NCBI GenBank assembly: GCA_028877005.1
Contig: JAGWPI010000359.1
Span: forward strand, 1-21,403
Direction of reading: 5' to 3'
Length of the DNA: 21,403 nt
Source of the DNA: Bacteroidota bacterium
GTDB lineage: Bacteria; Bacteroidota; Bacteroidia; Chitinophagales; Chitinophagaceae
Positions 7,070-14,339 of the stretch are shown in pieces (within the stretch, counting starts at the first letter, position 1; every line of letters begins with the position of its first letter). Position numbers and translations under genes: made by a program. The notes under the pieces were generated by a model that searched no databases, was not told the origin of the DNA, and saw only the letters and a program-made list of their open reading frames with translations.

Positions 7070-7135
7070 GAAAGGTAACCCGACAATACAATTTTTTTGA
7101 AAAAAAATTTTTAAGTAATTTTTGGGTTACTTTTA
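7070..7135. promoter_or_regulatory. Inverted repeat carrying divergent promoter-like boxes
   Basis: AAAGGTAACCC (7071-7081) and GGGTTACTTTT (7124-7134) form an inverted repeat with one G-T wobble, separated by 42 nt of A/T tracts. Read outward, each arm gives GGGTTAC(C/T)TTT. Each contains a near -7 box: TACCTTTC toward the lipoprotein (7077-7070) and TACTTTTA toward the sigma gene (7128-7135). These may be twin promoters or twin regulator sites; the sequence is seen directly and the role is inferred. Confidence 0.5.
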
Positions 7136-7164
7136 CCCTCCTTCAAGTATTAAAAGTACATCGC

Positions 7165-7731
7165 GTGAAAGTTGAGTTTAACGAACAGGCACTTCTGAAA
7201 GGTTTGGCAGAAAATGACACCAAAGCTATTGAAACCATATATAAAGAAAATTTTAATATGGTTCAGTCATTTATTTTAAGCAATAATGGGAGTTATGACG
7301 ATGCCAGAGATATTTTTCAGGAAGCTATGATTGCGCTATATGAAAAAGCAAAAAGCGAATCATTTGTTTTAACTTCTAAAATTAACACGTATGTATATTC
7401 CATATGCAGGAGATTATGGCTTAAACGATTACAACAAATGGGAAGGTTTGTATTACAAACTGATAGTTTTGAAGAGACTGTTCAGGTGGAAGATGACCTT
7501 GAAATTCATGAAAAACGCAACGCCGAGTTTGCAATAATGGAAAGGGCATTAAATAGTTTAGGCGAACCTTGTAAAAGTTTATTGGAAGGATATTATATTA
7601 AAAAATTAGACATGCAAGAATTGGCTAAAATATTTGGATACACCAATGCAGATAATGCCAAAAATCAGAAGTATAAATGTTTAACGCGTTTGAAAAAACT
7701 ATTCTTTGCACAATATAATATTGGAGAATAA
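7165..7731 (+). CDS. ECF-type RNA polymerase sigma factor
   Basis: A 188-residue sigma-70 family protein of the extracytoplasmic function group, directing RNA polymerase to a dedicated set of promoters. Region 2 spans about residues 25-90: YKENFNMVQSFILSN, then YDDARDIFQEAMIALYEKA, the core-binding and -10 recognition helices, ending with YVYSICRRLWLKRLQ. Region 4, about 128-185, has SLGEPCKSLLEGYYIKKLDMQELAKIFGY and a helix-turn-helix running through NAKNQKYKCLTRLKKL. The start is a GTG at 7165; the next ATG falls inside region 2, so GTG is preferred. The gene ends 5 nt before the anti-sigma/protease fusion, so the two are almost certainly co-transcribed and act as a sigma/anti-sigma pair. 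Targets are unknown; the divergent lipoprotein gene is a candidate. Confidence 0.9.
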   Translation: MKVEFNEQALLKGLAENDTKAIETIYKENFNMVQSFILSNNGSYDDARDIFQEAMIALYEKAKSESFVLTSKINTYVYSICRRLWLKRLQQMGRFVLQTDSFEETVQVEDDLEIHEKRNAEFAIMERALNSLGEPCKSLLEGYYIKKLDMQELAKIFGYTNADNAKNQKYKCLTRLKKLFFAQYNIGE

Positions 7732-7736
7732 TTACA

Positions 7737-8849
7737 ATGGAAGACATTCTTTTACTACAAGCTATTGAACGTTACTTAGACGGTACTATGCTACCTGCTG
7801 AAAAAGCCTATTTTGAACAACTAAGGAAAAATACCCCTGAAATTGATCAAATGGTGGTAGAGCATAGCATGTTTTTAGCCCAAATTAGTGCATTTGCAGA
7901 CCGACAACAGTTTAAGCAAGTATTACATCATAGCCATAATAAATTGATGGAAACTGGCGAAATAAATGAAGGATCGGCCATTCATAGCAAAGGAAAAATT
8001 GTAATGCTATGGAATAGATATAAAAAAGTAACTGCTATTGCAGCAAGTGTAGCTGGCGCCATAGCTATTATTACTAGTGCTATGTTTGCCTATTTCAGTC
8101 CGGCGGTTAATGTTAGTCAATTACAACAATTAAGTAAAGACATTGAAGTAATTAAACACAACCAACAATTGCAAGGTTCTTTAATAAATGAAGTAAAAAG
8201 TAAACTACCCGAGAATGCCCGTTTAATTAGTGGAGGTACAGGTTTTTTAATTGATACAAAGGGATATTTAATAACTAATGCGCATGTTCTAAGAGGATCC
8301 GGTGCTATTGTGGTTAATAATAAGGGACAAGAATTTACTGCTAGTATCGTAAATATTGATCCTGCTGTTGATTTAGCTATTTTAAAAATAAATGATAAAG
8401 ATTACCAACCTTTAAAATATTTACCCTATAGCATCGCAAAAAAGTCGGGAGAATTGGGAGAGGAAATTTTTACGCTTGGCTACCCACGTAATGAAATTGT
8501 TTATACACAAGGTTATTTAAGTGCCAAAACAGGATTTGATGGTGATACTTTAAGTACACAAATACAAATGAACTCGAACCCAGGTAATAGTGGTGGCCCT
8601 GTATTAAACAAAAAAGGAGAAGTTATTGGCATTTTAAGTACCCGCCAAACCCATGCAGATGGTATTACTTTTGCCATTAAAAGCAGAAATATTTTCAGTT
8701 TAGTAAATCACTTAAACCTGGTTGATTCTTCAAAAAATAATGCAAAAATTAAACTCCCAATAAAATCATACCTTGCTAATAATAATAGAGAAGAGCAGGT
8801 TAAGAAAATGGAAGATTGTGTATTTTTAGTAAAAGCTTATAATAACTAA
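7737..8849 (+). CDS. Membrane-spanning anti-sigma-like / HtrA-type serine protease fusion
   Basis: A 370-residue protein. Residues 1-70 (IERYLDGTMLPAEKAYFEQL, then NTPEIDQMV) resemble the N-terminal sigma-binding domain of Bacteroidota anti-sigma factors. Residues 97-120 form one transmembrane helix preceded by WNRYKK, giving a cytoplasmic N-terminus by the positive-inside rule. After a short coiled-coil-like stretch (about 124-155), residues 163-330 are a trypsin-fold S1C peptidase: GTGFLID, TNAHVL with His183, DPAVDLAIL with Asp212, and NPGNSGGPVL with Ser285, so the catalytic triad is complete. No PDZ domain is visible. The gene follows the ECF sigma gene by 5 nt and ends in a strong terminator. 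I infer that envelope damage sensed by the protease side controls release of the sigma factor. The protease family is secure; the sigma-binding role is inferred from sequence likeness and position. Confidence 0.85.
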   Translation: MEDILLLQAIERYLDGTMLPAEKAYFEQLRKNTPEIDQMVVEHSMFLAQISAFADRQQFKQVLHHSHNKLMETGEINEGSAIHSKGKIVMLWNRYKKVTAIAASVAGAIAIITSAMFAYFSPAVNVSQLQQLSKDIEVIKHNQQLQGSLINEVKSKLPENARLISGGTGFLIDTKGYLITNAHVLRGSGAIVVNNKGQEFTASIVNIDPAVDLAILKINDKDYQPLKYLPYSIAKKSGELGEEIFTLGYPRNEIVYTQGYLSAKTGFDGDTLSTQIQMNSNPGNSGGPVLNKKGEVIGILSTRQTHADGITFAIKSRNIFSLVNHLNLVDSSKNNAKIKLPIKSYLANNNREEQVKKMEDCVFLVKAYNN

Positions 8850-8870
8850 AAGTAAAAGTATTTTATTTTC

Positions 8871-8902
8871 AAAAGCCACCGTATTCATATTAGGTGGCTT
8901 TT
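8871..8902. terminator. Bidirectional Rho-independent terminator
   Basis: A perfect 10-bp stem AAAAGCCACC / GGTGGCTTTT with a 12-nt loop gives a T run on both strands. It serves the converging protease gene (ends 8849) and nucleotidyltransferase gene (ends 8926). Confidence 0.88.
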
Positions 8903-8925
8903 AATTAATGTAAATTGTAGCAATA

Positions 8926-9831
8926 TTATCCCCACAAATATGTAGGATATTCCCCAGTCTGCACCAAAGCTGTAATACTCTTTTTCACATCGGGTGCATC
9001 TTCTTTATAAGTAACTCCAAACCATTGTGCGGCAGTGGGCAGTACTTTTACCACTCCCAAATTACGTTTCACAAACTCATCAACCACTAAGGGTATAAAA
9101 AATTCTGATTTTATATTTTGAATTTGTTTTTCTAAAAATTCTTCAAATAACTTTTCTGCCAAATCAATAATATTTGGATGAAATCCAAAAAAATTCATAC
9201 TCACTGGTGTTTTATCGGGTAATGCAAATTTTTCTTCCCCTTCTTCAAATACTATACTTCCCAATGCTTTATCTCTGTATATTTTAGTTCGCTCTATAAT
9301 ATGTAACAACTCATTTCCTGCATTCACAGCGCAAACTCCCCTACTCACACTTCCATTTCCACTTAGTGTTTTTGATAATTCATACCCCATTATAGCATAT
9401 GTTTTTTCATTACAGGCAGATTGCAAAAATGAAGCAGCCTTTTCAAAAGCTTCTCGTCCATAAAAGTCATCTGCATTAATAATTGCAAAGGGTTCATTTA
9501 CTTTGCCTTTACAGCATAATAAAGCATGTGCAGTACCCCATGGTTTCACCCTATCTTTAGGTATATTTCTGTTACCTACAAAATCATGTAAATGTTGGTA
9601 TACATAATCAGTTTCAATTTTACCTTGTAAACGAGGTTCAAATTGTGCTTTAAAAGTATCAGCAAATTCTTCTCTAATAATAAAAACCACTTTTGAGAAT
9701 CCACTCTTAATCGCATCAAATATTGAATATTCCATAATTGTTTCACCAGAGGGTCCAAATGCTTCTGTTTGCTTCATTGCGCCATACCTGCTGGCCATAC
9801 CTGCTGCTAAAATAATGAGTGTTGGTTGCAT
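8926..9831 (-). CDS. Sugar-phosphate nucleotidyltransferase family protein
   Basis: A 301-residue protein with the nucleotidyltransferase fold that makes NDP-sugars from NTP and a sugar 1-phosphate. The N-terminus LIILAAGMASRYGAMKQ (5-21) is the nucleotide-binding signature in a variant form, with a Tyr-Gly-Ala-Met-Lys arrangement rather than the textbook GxGTRLxPxTK. PSGETIMEYSIFDAI follows, and INADDFYG (about 118-125) carries the metal-binding Asp. The sugar substrate cannot be read from the sequence. No sugar biosynthesis genes are next to it, so it is a stand-alone gene. It converges on the protease gene across a shared terminator and diverges from the PLP enzyme at 9909. Relatives in Bacteroidota are usually annotated only as nucleotidyltransferases. 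Confidence 0.85.
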   Translation of the reverse strand: MQPTLIILAAGMASRYGAMKQTEAFGPSGETIMEYSIFDAIKSGFSKVVFIIREEFADTFKAQFEPRLQGKIETDYVYQHLHDFVGNRNIPKDRVKPWGTAHALLCCKGKVNEPFAIINADDFYGREAFEKAASFLQSACNEKTYAIMGYELSKTLSGNGSVSRGVCAVNAGNELLHIIERTKIYRDKALGSIVFEEGEEKFALPDKTPVSMNFFGFHPNIIDLAEKLFEEFLEKQIQNIKSEFFIPLVVDEFVKRNLGVVKVLPTAAQWFGVTYKEDAPDVKKSITALVQTGEYPTYLWG

Positions 9832-9908
9832 ATGTGTAAATTTGAATCTTTGCGAAGCTAAAAGATAAGTTTAAAACATCCAATAGTTTTATTACAAATA
9901 CATGCAGC

Positions 9909-10805
9909 ATGTTTGAATTAACTTTTGATAAAATGCCCTATTTGCAAGCTATTCCACTTTCTCATACGGCGGTTAACCAAAATATAACACTCTCTGTTTT
10001 ACGATTAGATGTTATACATGCTGAAATTAGTGGCAACAAATGGTTTAAATTACAATTTTACTTAAATGAAGCTTTAAAGCTAAATAGCAGTCGTATTGTA
10101 ACTTTTGGTGGCGCTTACTCTAATCATATTATAGCAACAGCTGTTGCATCTAAAATGGCTGGTATTGGCAGTATGGGTATAATAAGAGGTGATAAACAAA
10201 CCAATTCCACTTTAACAATAGCTGCAAATGCAGGCATGCAATTGGCATTTGTTAGCAGAAGTCAGTTTCAACATAAAAATATTATTCAGCAACAACTGCA
10301 ACAGCCGGGCGATTATTGGATAAATGAAGGAGGGCTTGGCCCTTTAGGAGTGGAAGGGGCAATGGGTATTCAAACATACATTCCACCCTTAACTACACAT
10401 ATTCTGTGTGCAGTGGGAACAGGTACCATGCTAGCCGGTTTAATAAAAGGAGCATTACCACACCAAAATTTAATAGGAATACCCGTATTAAAAGGAGTAG
10501 ATAACATTAGGCAAGAAATTGCAGCATTGGTGAAGCAGCCTGAAAAAATGCAACAAATGCAATGGTTCAATACATATCATTTTGGAGGTTATGCAAAGCA
10601 CAATACTATATTATTGGAAAAAATGAATCTCTGGTGGCAGTTATACCAACTACCTACTGATAAGGTATACACTGCTAAACTAATGTGGGCAGTATTTGAT
10701 TTAATTGAAAAAAATTATTTTCCTGCAGGAAGTAATATCGTAGCCATTCACAGTGGTGGTTTACAAGGCAATACATCTTTATTACCAAATATTTTGAAGT
10801 TTTAA
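9909..10805 (+). CDS. PLP enzyme of the ACC deaminase / D-cysteine desulfhydrase family
   Basis: A 298-residue fold-type II (tryptophan synthase beta-like) PLP enzyme. The Schiff-base lysine is likely Lys44 in SGNKWFKL (41-48). TFGGAYSNHIIATA (65-78) is the family's substrate loop with the catalytic Ser71, and AVGTGTMLAGL (168-178) is the phosphate-binding loop. INEGGLGPLGVEGA (138-151) is typical of this branch. The family includes 1-aminocyclopropane-1-carboxylate deaminase and D-cysteine desulfhydrase; Bacteroidota members are rarely tested, and D-cysteine desulfhydrase is the safer guess. It is shorter than true ACC deaminases (about 340). An earlier ATG at 9902 is out of frame and stops after four codons, so 9909 is used. 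Confidence 0.85.
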   Translation: MFELTFDKMPYLQAIPLSHTAVNQNITLSVLRLDVIHAEISGNKWFKLQFYLNEALKLNSSRIVTFGGAYSNHIIATAVASKMAGIGSMGIIRGDKQTNSTLTIAANAGMQLAFVSRSQFQHKNIIQQQLQQPGDYWINEGGLGPLGVEGAMGIQTYIPPLTTHILCAVGTGTMLAGLIKGALPHQNLIGIPVLKGVDNIRQEIAALVKQPEKMQQMQWFNTYHFGGYAKHNTILLEKMNLWWQLYQLPTDKVYTAKLMWAVFDLIEKNYFPAGSNIVAIHSGGLQGNTSLLPNILKF

Positions 10806-10820
10806 TAACAGCATCACAAT

Positions 10821-10828
10821 TATATTTG
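10821..10828 (+). promoter_or_regulatory. Promoter -7 box 5 nt before the exported protein gene
   Basis: TATATTTG matches TAnnTTTG exactly, with five bases (TCTAG) before the ATG at 10834. The transcript would start about 2 nt before the start codon. No TTTG at the ideal -33 spacing; the nearest is 24 nt upstream. Confidence 0.5.
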
Positions 10829-10833
10829 TCTAG

Positions 10834-11670
10834 ATGAAATCAATTTATTTTTTATCATTTATCATTTTATTGGGTATAGCAAACCATACCATAGCGCAAC
10901 AACAAGATACGTTGCCTAATTTTTCAGTACATATGCTTGCCAAAAATAAAATCCAAATTAGCTGGATAAATCCCTATCCAGATTGTAATCAGTTGGTGGT
11001 TCAACGATCTTATGATAGTGTAAAATTTTTCACCAGTATTTTTTCCGCACAGTCACCCGAACTGCTACAAAATGGATTTGTTGACAACCAATTTACACCG
11101 GGTGTAAAAGTGTTTTATCGATTATTTTATGTGTTGCAGGGAGGGAAATATTTTTTTACAATGGCCAAATCGCCAGAAAAAATAACTACAGTACAAAAAA
11201 ACTCAGATAACATTTCAAACAACCCTATTCAAAATAATGAGTCTATAATTATGTACCGTATATTTAATAGGAGCCGCGACTCACTATTGTACATGTTGGA
11301 ACCAAATGATTACAAGCACTTTAAAGATTCCATTTATTCAGTAACAAAAGACACCTTAAGCATGATAAGTGAAAATGAAATTGTTTTAAAAAAATATGTT
11401 CCAAAAGTTGTATGGAAACCATCTGTGTTTGTTTTTACAAATAATAAGGGATATGTAAACATTATATTGCCAAATGCAAAAAACCATGAATACAATATAA
11501 AATTTTTTAATGAAAATAAAGAACTATTATTTCAGATGAACAACATTAAAGAAACTTATTTAGTAGTAGATAAGTCTAATTTTTTTACCGCAGGATGGTT
11601 TTATTTTGAACTTTATGAAGATCACCACTTGAAAGAAAAGAATAAATTTTATATTGAAAAAGAGTTTTAA
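10834..11670 (+). CDS. Exported protein of unknown function with FN3-like and T9SS-tail-like parts
   Basis: I do not recognise a characterised family. Residues 1-21 are a signal peptide (MKSIYFLSFIILLGIANHTIA, cut after the Ala). Residues about 28-110 have the rhythm of a fibronectin type III domain: NKIQISWINPYPDCNQLVVQRS, then FYRLFYVLQGGKYFF. A polar linker follows (about 115-140), then a central region with VVWKPSVFVFTNNKGYVNIILP. The last 60 residues, with YNIKFFNENKELLFQM, YLVVDKSNF and GWFYFELYED ending in KNKFYIEK, resemble the beta-strand order of type IX secretion C-terminal sorting domains. If that is right it would be a T9SS substrate; PorQ of that system is encoded at 15356. Its stop codon overlaps the lipB stop by 4 nt (TTAA), so the two genes converge. 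Confidence 0.75.
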   Translation: MKSIYFLSFIILLGIANHTIAQQQDTLPNFSVHMLAKNKIQISWINPYPDCNQLVVQRSYDSVKFFTSIFSAQSPELLQNGFVDNQFTPGVKVFYRLFYVLQGGKYFFTMAKSPEKITTVQKNSDNISNNPIQNNESIIMYRIFNRSRDSLLYMLEPNDYKHFKDSIYSVTKDTLSMISENEIVLKKYVPKVVWKPSVFVFTNNKGYVNIILPNAKNHEYNIKFFNENKELLFQMNNIKETYLVVDKSNFFTAGWFYFELYEDHHLKEKNKFYIEKEF

Positions 11671-12359
11671 GGTATCCAATTCACTTCAAATACACGGGCA
11701 AATTTGTCTTTAATAATGGGCTTCACATCCTCCATAGGCACATAAGTACCCAACTCTTTTTGTAATGAAGTTACTTGCTTATTTTGAATACCACATGGAA
11801 TAATGTAATTAAAATAATTCAAATCTGTATTAATGTTAAATGCAAAGCCATGCATGGTAATCCATCGGCTACATTTAATACCCATGGCACAAATTTTACG
11901 TTCTTGTCCCGGAATGTCAGGATCAATCCAAACACCGGTTTCGCCTTTACTCCGGCTTCCTTTTATACCAAATACAGCCAATGTTTGTATAATCACTTCT
12001 TCTAAACTTCGCAAATACCAGCCTAAATCGGTTTTAAATTTATCTAAATCAAGAATAGGATAACCCACCAATTGTTCCGGACCATGAAATGTAATATCAC
12101 CACCTCGGTTAATATGATAGAAATCGATATTTTTTTCACGCATCTCGATTTCAGAAATCAATATATGTTCACGTTTGCCACTTTTACCTAGGGTATAAAC
12201 GGGTGGATGTTCTACAAATAACAAATAATTACTGGTTTGTTGGCGGGTAATTTCATTTGATTTTAATGCTACATTATGCGCCAATAACTGTTCTTGATAA
12301 TCCCAAACATTTTTATAGTTTGCAAAACCCAAATCTTCAAAATTAACCATACGCTCCAT
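11667..12359 (-). CDS. lipB: Octanoyl-[acyl-carrier-protein]:protein octanoyltransferase
   Basis: Moves octanoyl groups from acyl carrier protein to lipoyl domains, the first step of lipoate attachment. RGGDITFHGPEQLVGYPI is the substrate-site motif. ERKICAMGIKCSRWITMHGFAFNI holds the catalytic Lys (in RKICAMG), and NYIIPCGI holds the nucleophilic Cys. The open frame runs upstream to 12506, but a promoter box at 12425-12432 places transcription start near 12420. The long start is therefore unlikely, and the true start is one of the ATGs at 12374, 12359 or 12350; I chose 12359 (MERMVNFEDLG). It is divergent from the pseudouridine synthase gene and convergent with the exported protein gene. No lipA is in the window. 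Confidence 0.93.
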   Translation of the reverse strand: MERMVNFEDLGFANYKNVWDYQEQLLAHNVALKSNEITRQQTSNYLLFVEHPPVYTLGKSGKREHILISEIEMREKNIDFYHINRGGDITFHGPEQLVGYPILDLDKFKTDLGWYLRSLEEVIIQTLAVFGIKGSRSKGETGVWIDPDIPGQERKICAMGIKCSRWITMHGFAFNINTDLNYFNYIIPCGIQNKQVTSLQKELGTYVPMEDVKPIIKDKFARVFEVNWIP

Positions 12360-12424
12360 AAAAAATGTGTTCATATTGGTAAAAAATGCGCAAACATTTT
12401 TACTTGCTTGCAAAAAACGCTGCA

Positions 12425-12432
12425 CAAAGTTA
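12425..12432 (-). promoter_or_regulatory. Promoter -7 box for lipB
   Basis: TAACTTTG on the minus strand is an exact TAnnTTTG match. Transcription would start near 12420, which rules out the longest lipB start at 12506. No clear -33 box. Confidence 0.45.
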
Positions 12433-12476
12433 CAAAAGCAAGATGTAGAAAATAATACTGTTTTATGGCCTACGCT

Positions 12477-12484
12477 TATATTTG
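12477..12484 (+). promoter_or_regulatory. Promoter -7 box 5 nt before the pseudouridine synthase gene
   Basis: TATATTTG followed by CACAA and the ATG at 12490, the same spacing as at 10821 and 16485. It argues against the longer open frame start at 12367 and predicts a nearly leaderless mRNA. Confidence 0.5.
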
Positions 12485-12489
12485 CACAA

Positions 12490-13545
12490 ATGAGTATGGA
12501 AGACATTCAAATACCTGCGGAAGAAAGCTATGAAACACTTTATGAACGCAAAGTGTTTTTGATTGATAAAAATCAGGAACCTATTCGAATTGACAAATGG
12601 TTGCAAATGCGTTTGGAAAATGCTACCCGTAATAAAATTCAAAAAGGTATTGAAGCAGGCTTTCTAACTGTAAACAGTAAAATTGTTAAAAGCAATTATA
12701 AAATAAAGCCGGGCGATGAAATTATACTACCCAGTTATCAAAATCCTGAATACACCGAAGTTAAAGCTGAACCCATTCCATTAAATATTGTATATGAAGA
12801 TGATACCATTTTGGTGATTAATAAAACTGCCAATATGGTTGTACACCCGGGTATAGGTAATTATACCGGCACATTACTAAATGGAGTAAAATATCATTTA
12901 TTACAGCATCAATCTAATTTAAATGAAGAAGATTTACCCCGTTATGGCTTAGTGCATCGTATAGATAAAAATACTACCGGTTTAATTGTTTTGGCAAAAA
13001 AAGCAGATGCAGCCGCTCATTTAGCAAAACAATTTTTTAACCATACCGTTAAGAGAAAATATATTGCCTTGGTTTGGGGAAATGTGGAAGCAGATGAGGG
13101 TACAATTAATGCTCATATTGCCCGCCATGAAAAACATAGAAAAATGTTTGCTGCCTACCCTGATGGTGAAACGGGGAAACATGCTATAACCCACTATAAA
13201 GTAATAGAGCGTTTTAACTATGTTACTTTAGTGGAGTGTATTTTAGAAACCGGAAGAACACACCAAATAAGAGTACACATGAAACATATTGGGCATACAC
13301 TGTTTAATGATTTTGAATATGGTGGTGATAAAATTTTGAAAGGAACAATATATACTAGATATAGACAATTTGTAGACAATTGTTTTACCATTTGCAATAG
13401 ATGTGCATTACATGCAAAAACATTAGGATTTGTACATCCAAAAACTGGTAAAGAAGTATTATTTGAATCGGATTTGCCAACAGATATGGAACAAGTAATT
13501 GAAAAGTGGAGAAATTATATTCACTCAAAAAGTATTACAGATTGA
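12490..13545 (+). CDS. RluD-type 23S rRNA pseudouridine synthase
   Basis: Isomerises uridines to pseudouridine in large-subunit rRNA. Residues numbered from the second Met (12496): an S4 RNA-binding domain at about 28-80 (RIDKWLQMRLENATRNKIQKGIEAG is its first helix pair), then the RluA-family catalytic domain with LVHRIDKNTTGLIVLAKK and catalytic Asp157. ILETGRTHQIRVHMKHIGH is the second family signature. A short C-terminal segment of the fold is complete, so the gene is intact at about 350 residues. The open frame reaches back to 12367, but promoter position and domain start favour 12490 or 12496. The exact uridines targeted are not told by sequence. The fkbM gene begins inside or at its 3' end. 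Confidence 0.92.
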   Translation: MSMEDIQIPAEESYETLYERKVFLIDKNQEPIRIDKWLQMRLENATRNKIQKGIEAGFLTVNSKIVKSNYKIKPGDEIILPSYQNPEYTEVKAEPIPLNIVYEDDTILVINKTANMVVHPGIGNYTGTLLNGVKYHLLQHQSNLNEEDLPRYGLVHRIDKNTTGLIVLAKKADAAAHLAKQFFNHTVKRKYIALVWGNVEADEGTINAHIARHEKHRKMFAAYPDGETGKHAITHYKVIERFNYVTLVECILETGRTHQIRVHMKHIGHTLFNDFEYGGDKILKGTIYTRYRQFVDNCFTICNRCALHAKTLGFVHPKTGKEVLFESDLPTDMEQVIEKWRNYIHSKSITD

Positions 13546-14282
13546 ATCTTTACAACCAATGCAGGAATGTAATTAAACAATTAGTTGTACATGCACCCAT
13601 AGCATTAACAAAAAACGAACGCATTGATCGTCAAACCAAGCGCGTTATTAAAAAGGTTTTACATCCAAACGGCATAGGTGTTGATATTGGTGCACATAAA
13701 GGTAAAATAACCGAAATGATGCTAGCTGCTTCGCCACATCAACAACATTTTGGCTTTGAACCCATTCCTATTCTTTTTCAGCAATTAAAAAATAAGTACC
13801 AACAAAAAATTCAACTTTATCCTTATGCCCTCAGCAATACAATAGGAAATAGTACATTTAATTTGGTTACTACCAATATGGCATTTAGTGGCATTAAAAA
13901 AAGACCATATGATCGTATTGAAAAAGACAAAAATATTACTGTAACTGTTAACACATTAGATAACATAATCCCCCCTTCTACCTTTATTCACCTAATTAAA
14001 ATTGATGTAGAAGGTGCCGAATACTGGGTACTGAAAGGAGCCTTACAAACTATTACACGCTGTAAACCCATTATTTTGTTTGAGTTTGGAAAAACCGGAG
14101 CAGAAGTGTATGGAATAACCGCTGACAAAATGTTTGCTCTATGGCATGAAACATTAAACTATAATATTTATACACTAAAAAACTGGTTACAAAATAAACC
14201 ATCACTTAATTATGCAGCATTCAACAATTATTTTATACATGAAAATTTGTACTTTTTTTTAGCTGCACCCCAACAGCAATAA
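13506..14282 (+). CDS. FkbM-family SAM-dependent methyltransferase
   Basis: A 258-residue protein with a class I methyltransferase fold. Motif I is GIGVDIGAHKGKITEMMLA (about 56-74). FGFEPIPILFQQL carries the acidic ribose-binding Glu, and LIKIDVEGAEYWVLKGAL (about 162-179) is the FkbM signature. Family members O-methylate sugars or polyketides; the substrate here is unknown and no glycan cluster is adjacent. No ATG is usable: GTG at 13506 overlaps the upstream gene by 40 nt, while TTG at 13542 would overlap its TGA by only 3 nt, and the next ATG lies inside the SAM-binding region. Either way it is translationally coupled to the pseudouridine synthase gene. Start uncertain, family firm. Confidence 0.85.
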   Translation: MEKLYSLKKYYRLNLYNQCRNVIKQLVVHAPIALTKNERIDRQTKRVIKKVLHPNGIGVDIGAHKGKITEMMLAASPHQQHFGFEPIPILFQQLKNKYQQKIQLYPYALSNTIGNSTFNLVTTNMAFSGIKKRPYDRIEKDKNITVTVNTLDNIIPPSTFIHLIKIDVEGAEYWVLKGALQTITRCKPIILFEFGKTGAEVYGITADKMFALWHETLNYNIYTLKNWLQNKPSLNYAAFNNYFIHENLYFFLAAPQQQ

Positions 14283-14305
14283 TTAAAAAGATTTGTAGGT
14301 ATTAC

Positions 14306-14313
14306 TATATTTG
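14306..14313 (+). promoter_or_regulatory. Promoter -7 box for bioB
   Basis: TATATTTG, an exact TAnnTTTG match, 26 nt before the bioB ATG. It lies in the 57-nt gap after the methyltransferase gene. I saw no recognisable BirA operator. Confidence 0.45.
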
Positions 14314-14339
14314 TTGCTTAAAACGAAGAATATCATTTT

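Noticed and set aside
12360..12506. Long 5' extensions of both lipB (to 12506) and the pseudouridine synthase (from 12367), overlapping each other on opposite strands.
   Set aside because: The extensions do not look like either family, and TAnnTTTG boxes at 12425-12432 and 12477-12484 place both transcription starts inside the overlap.
14283..14339. A biotin repressor (BirA) operator before bioB.
   Set aside because: No clear dyad with the expected half-sites was seen in this 57-nt gap, only the -7 box.
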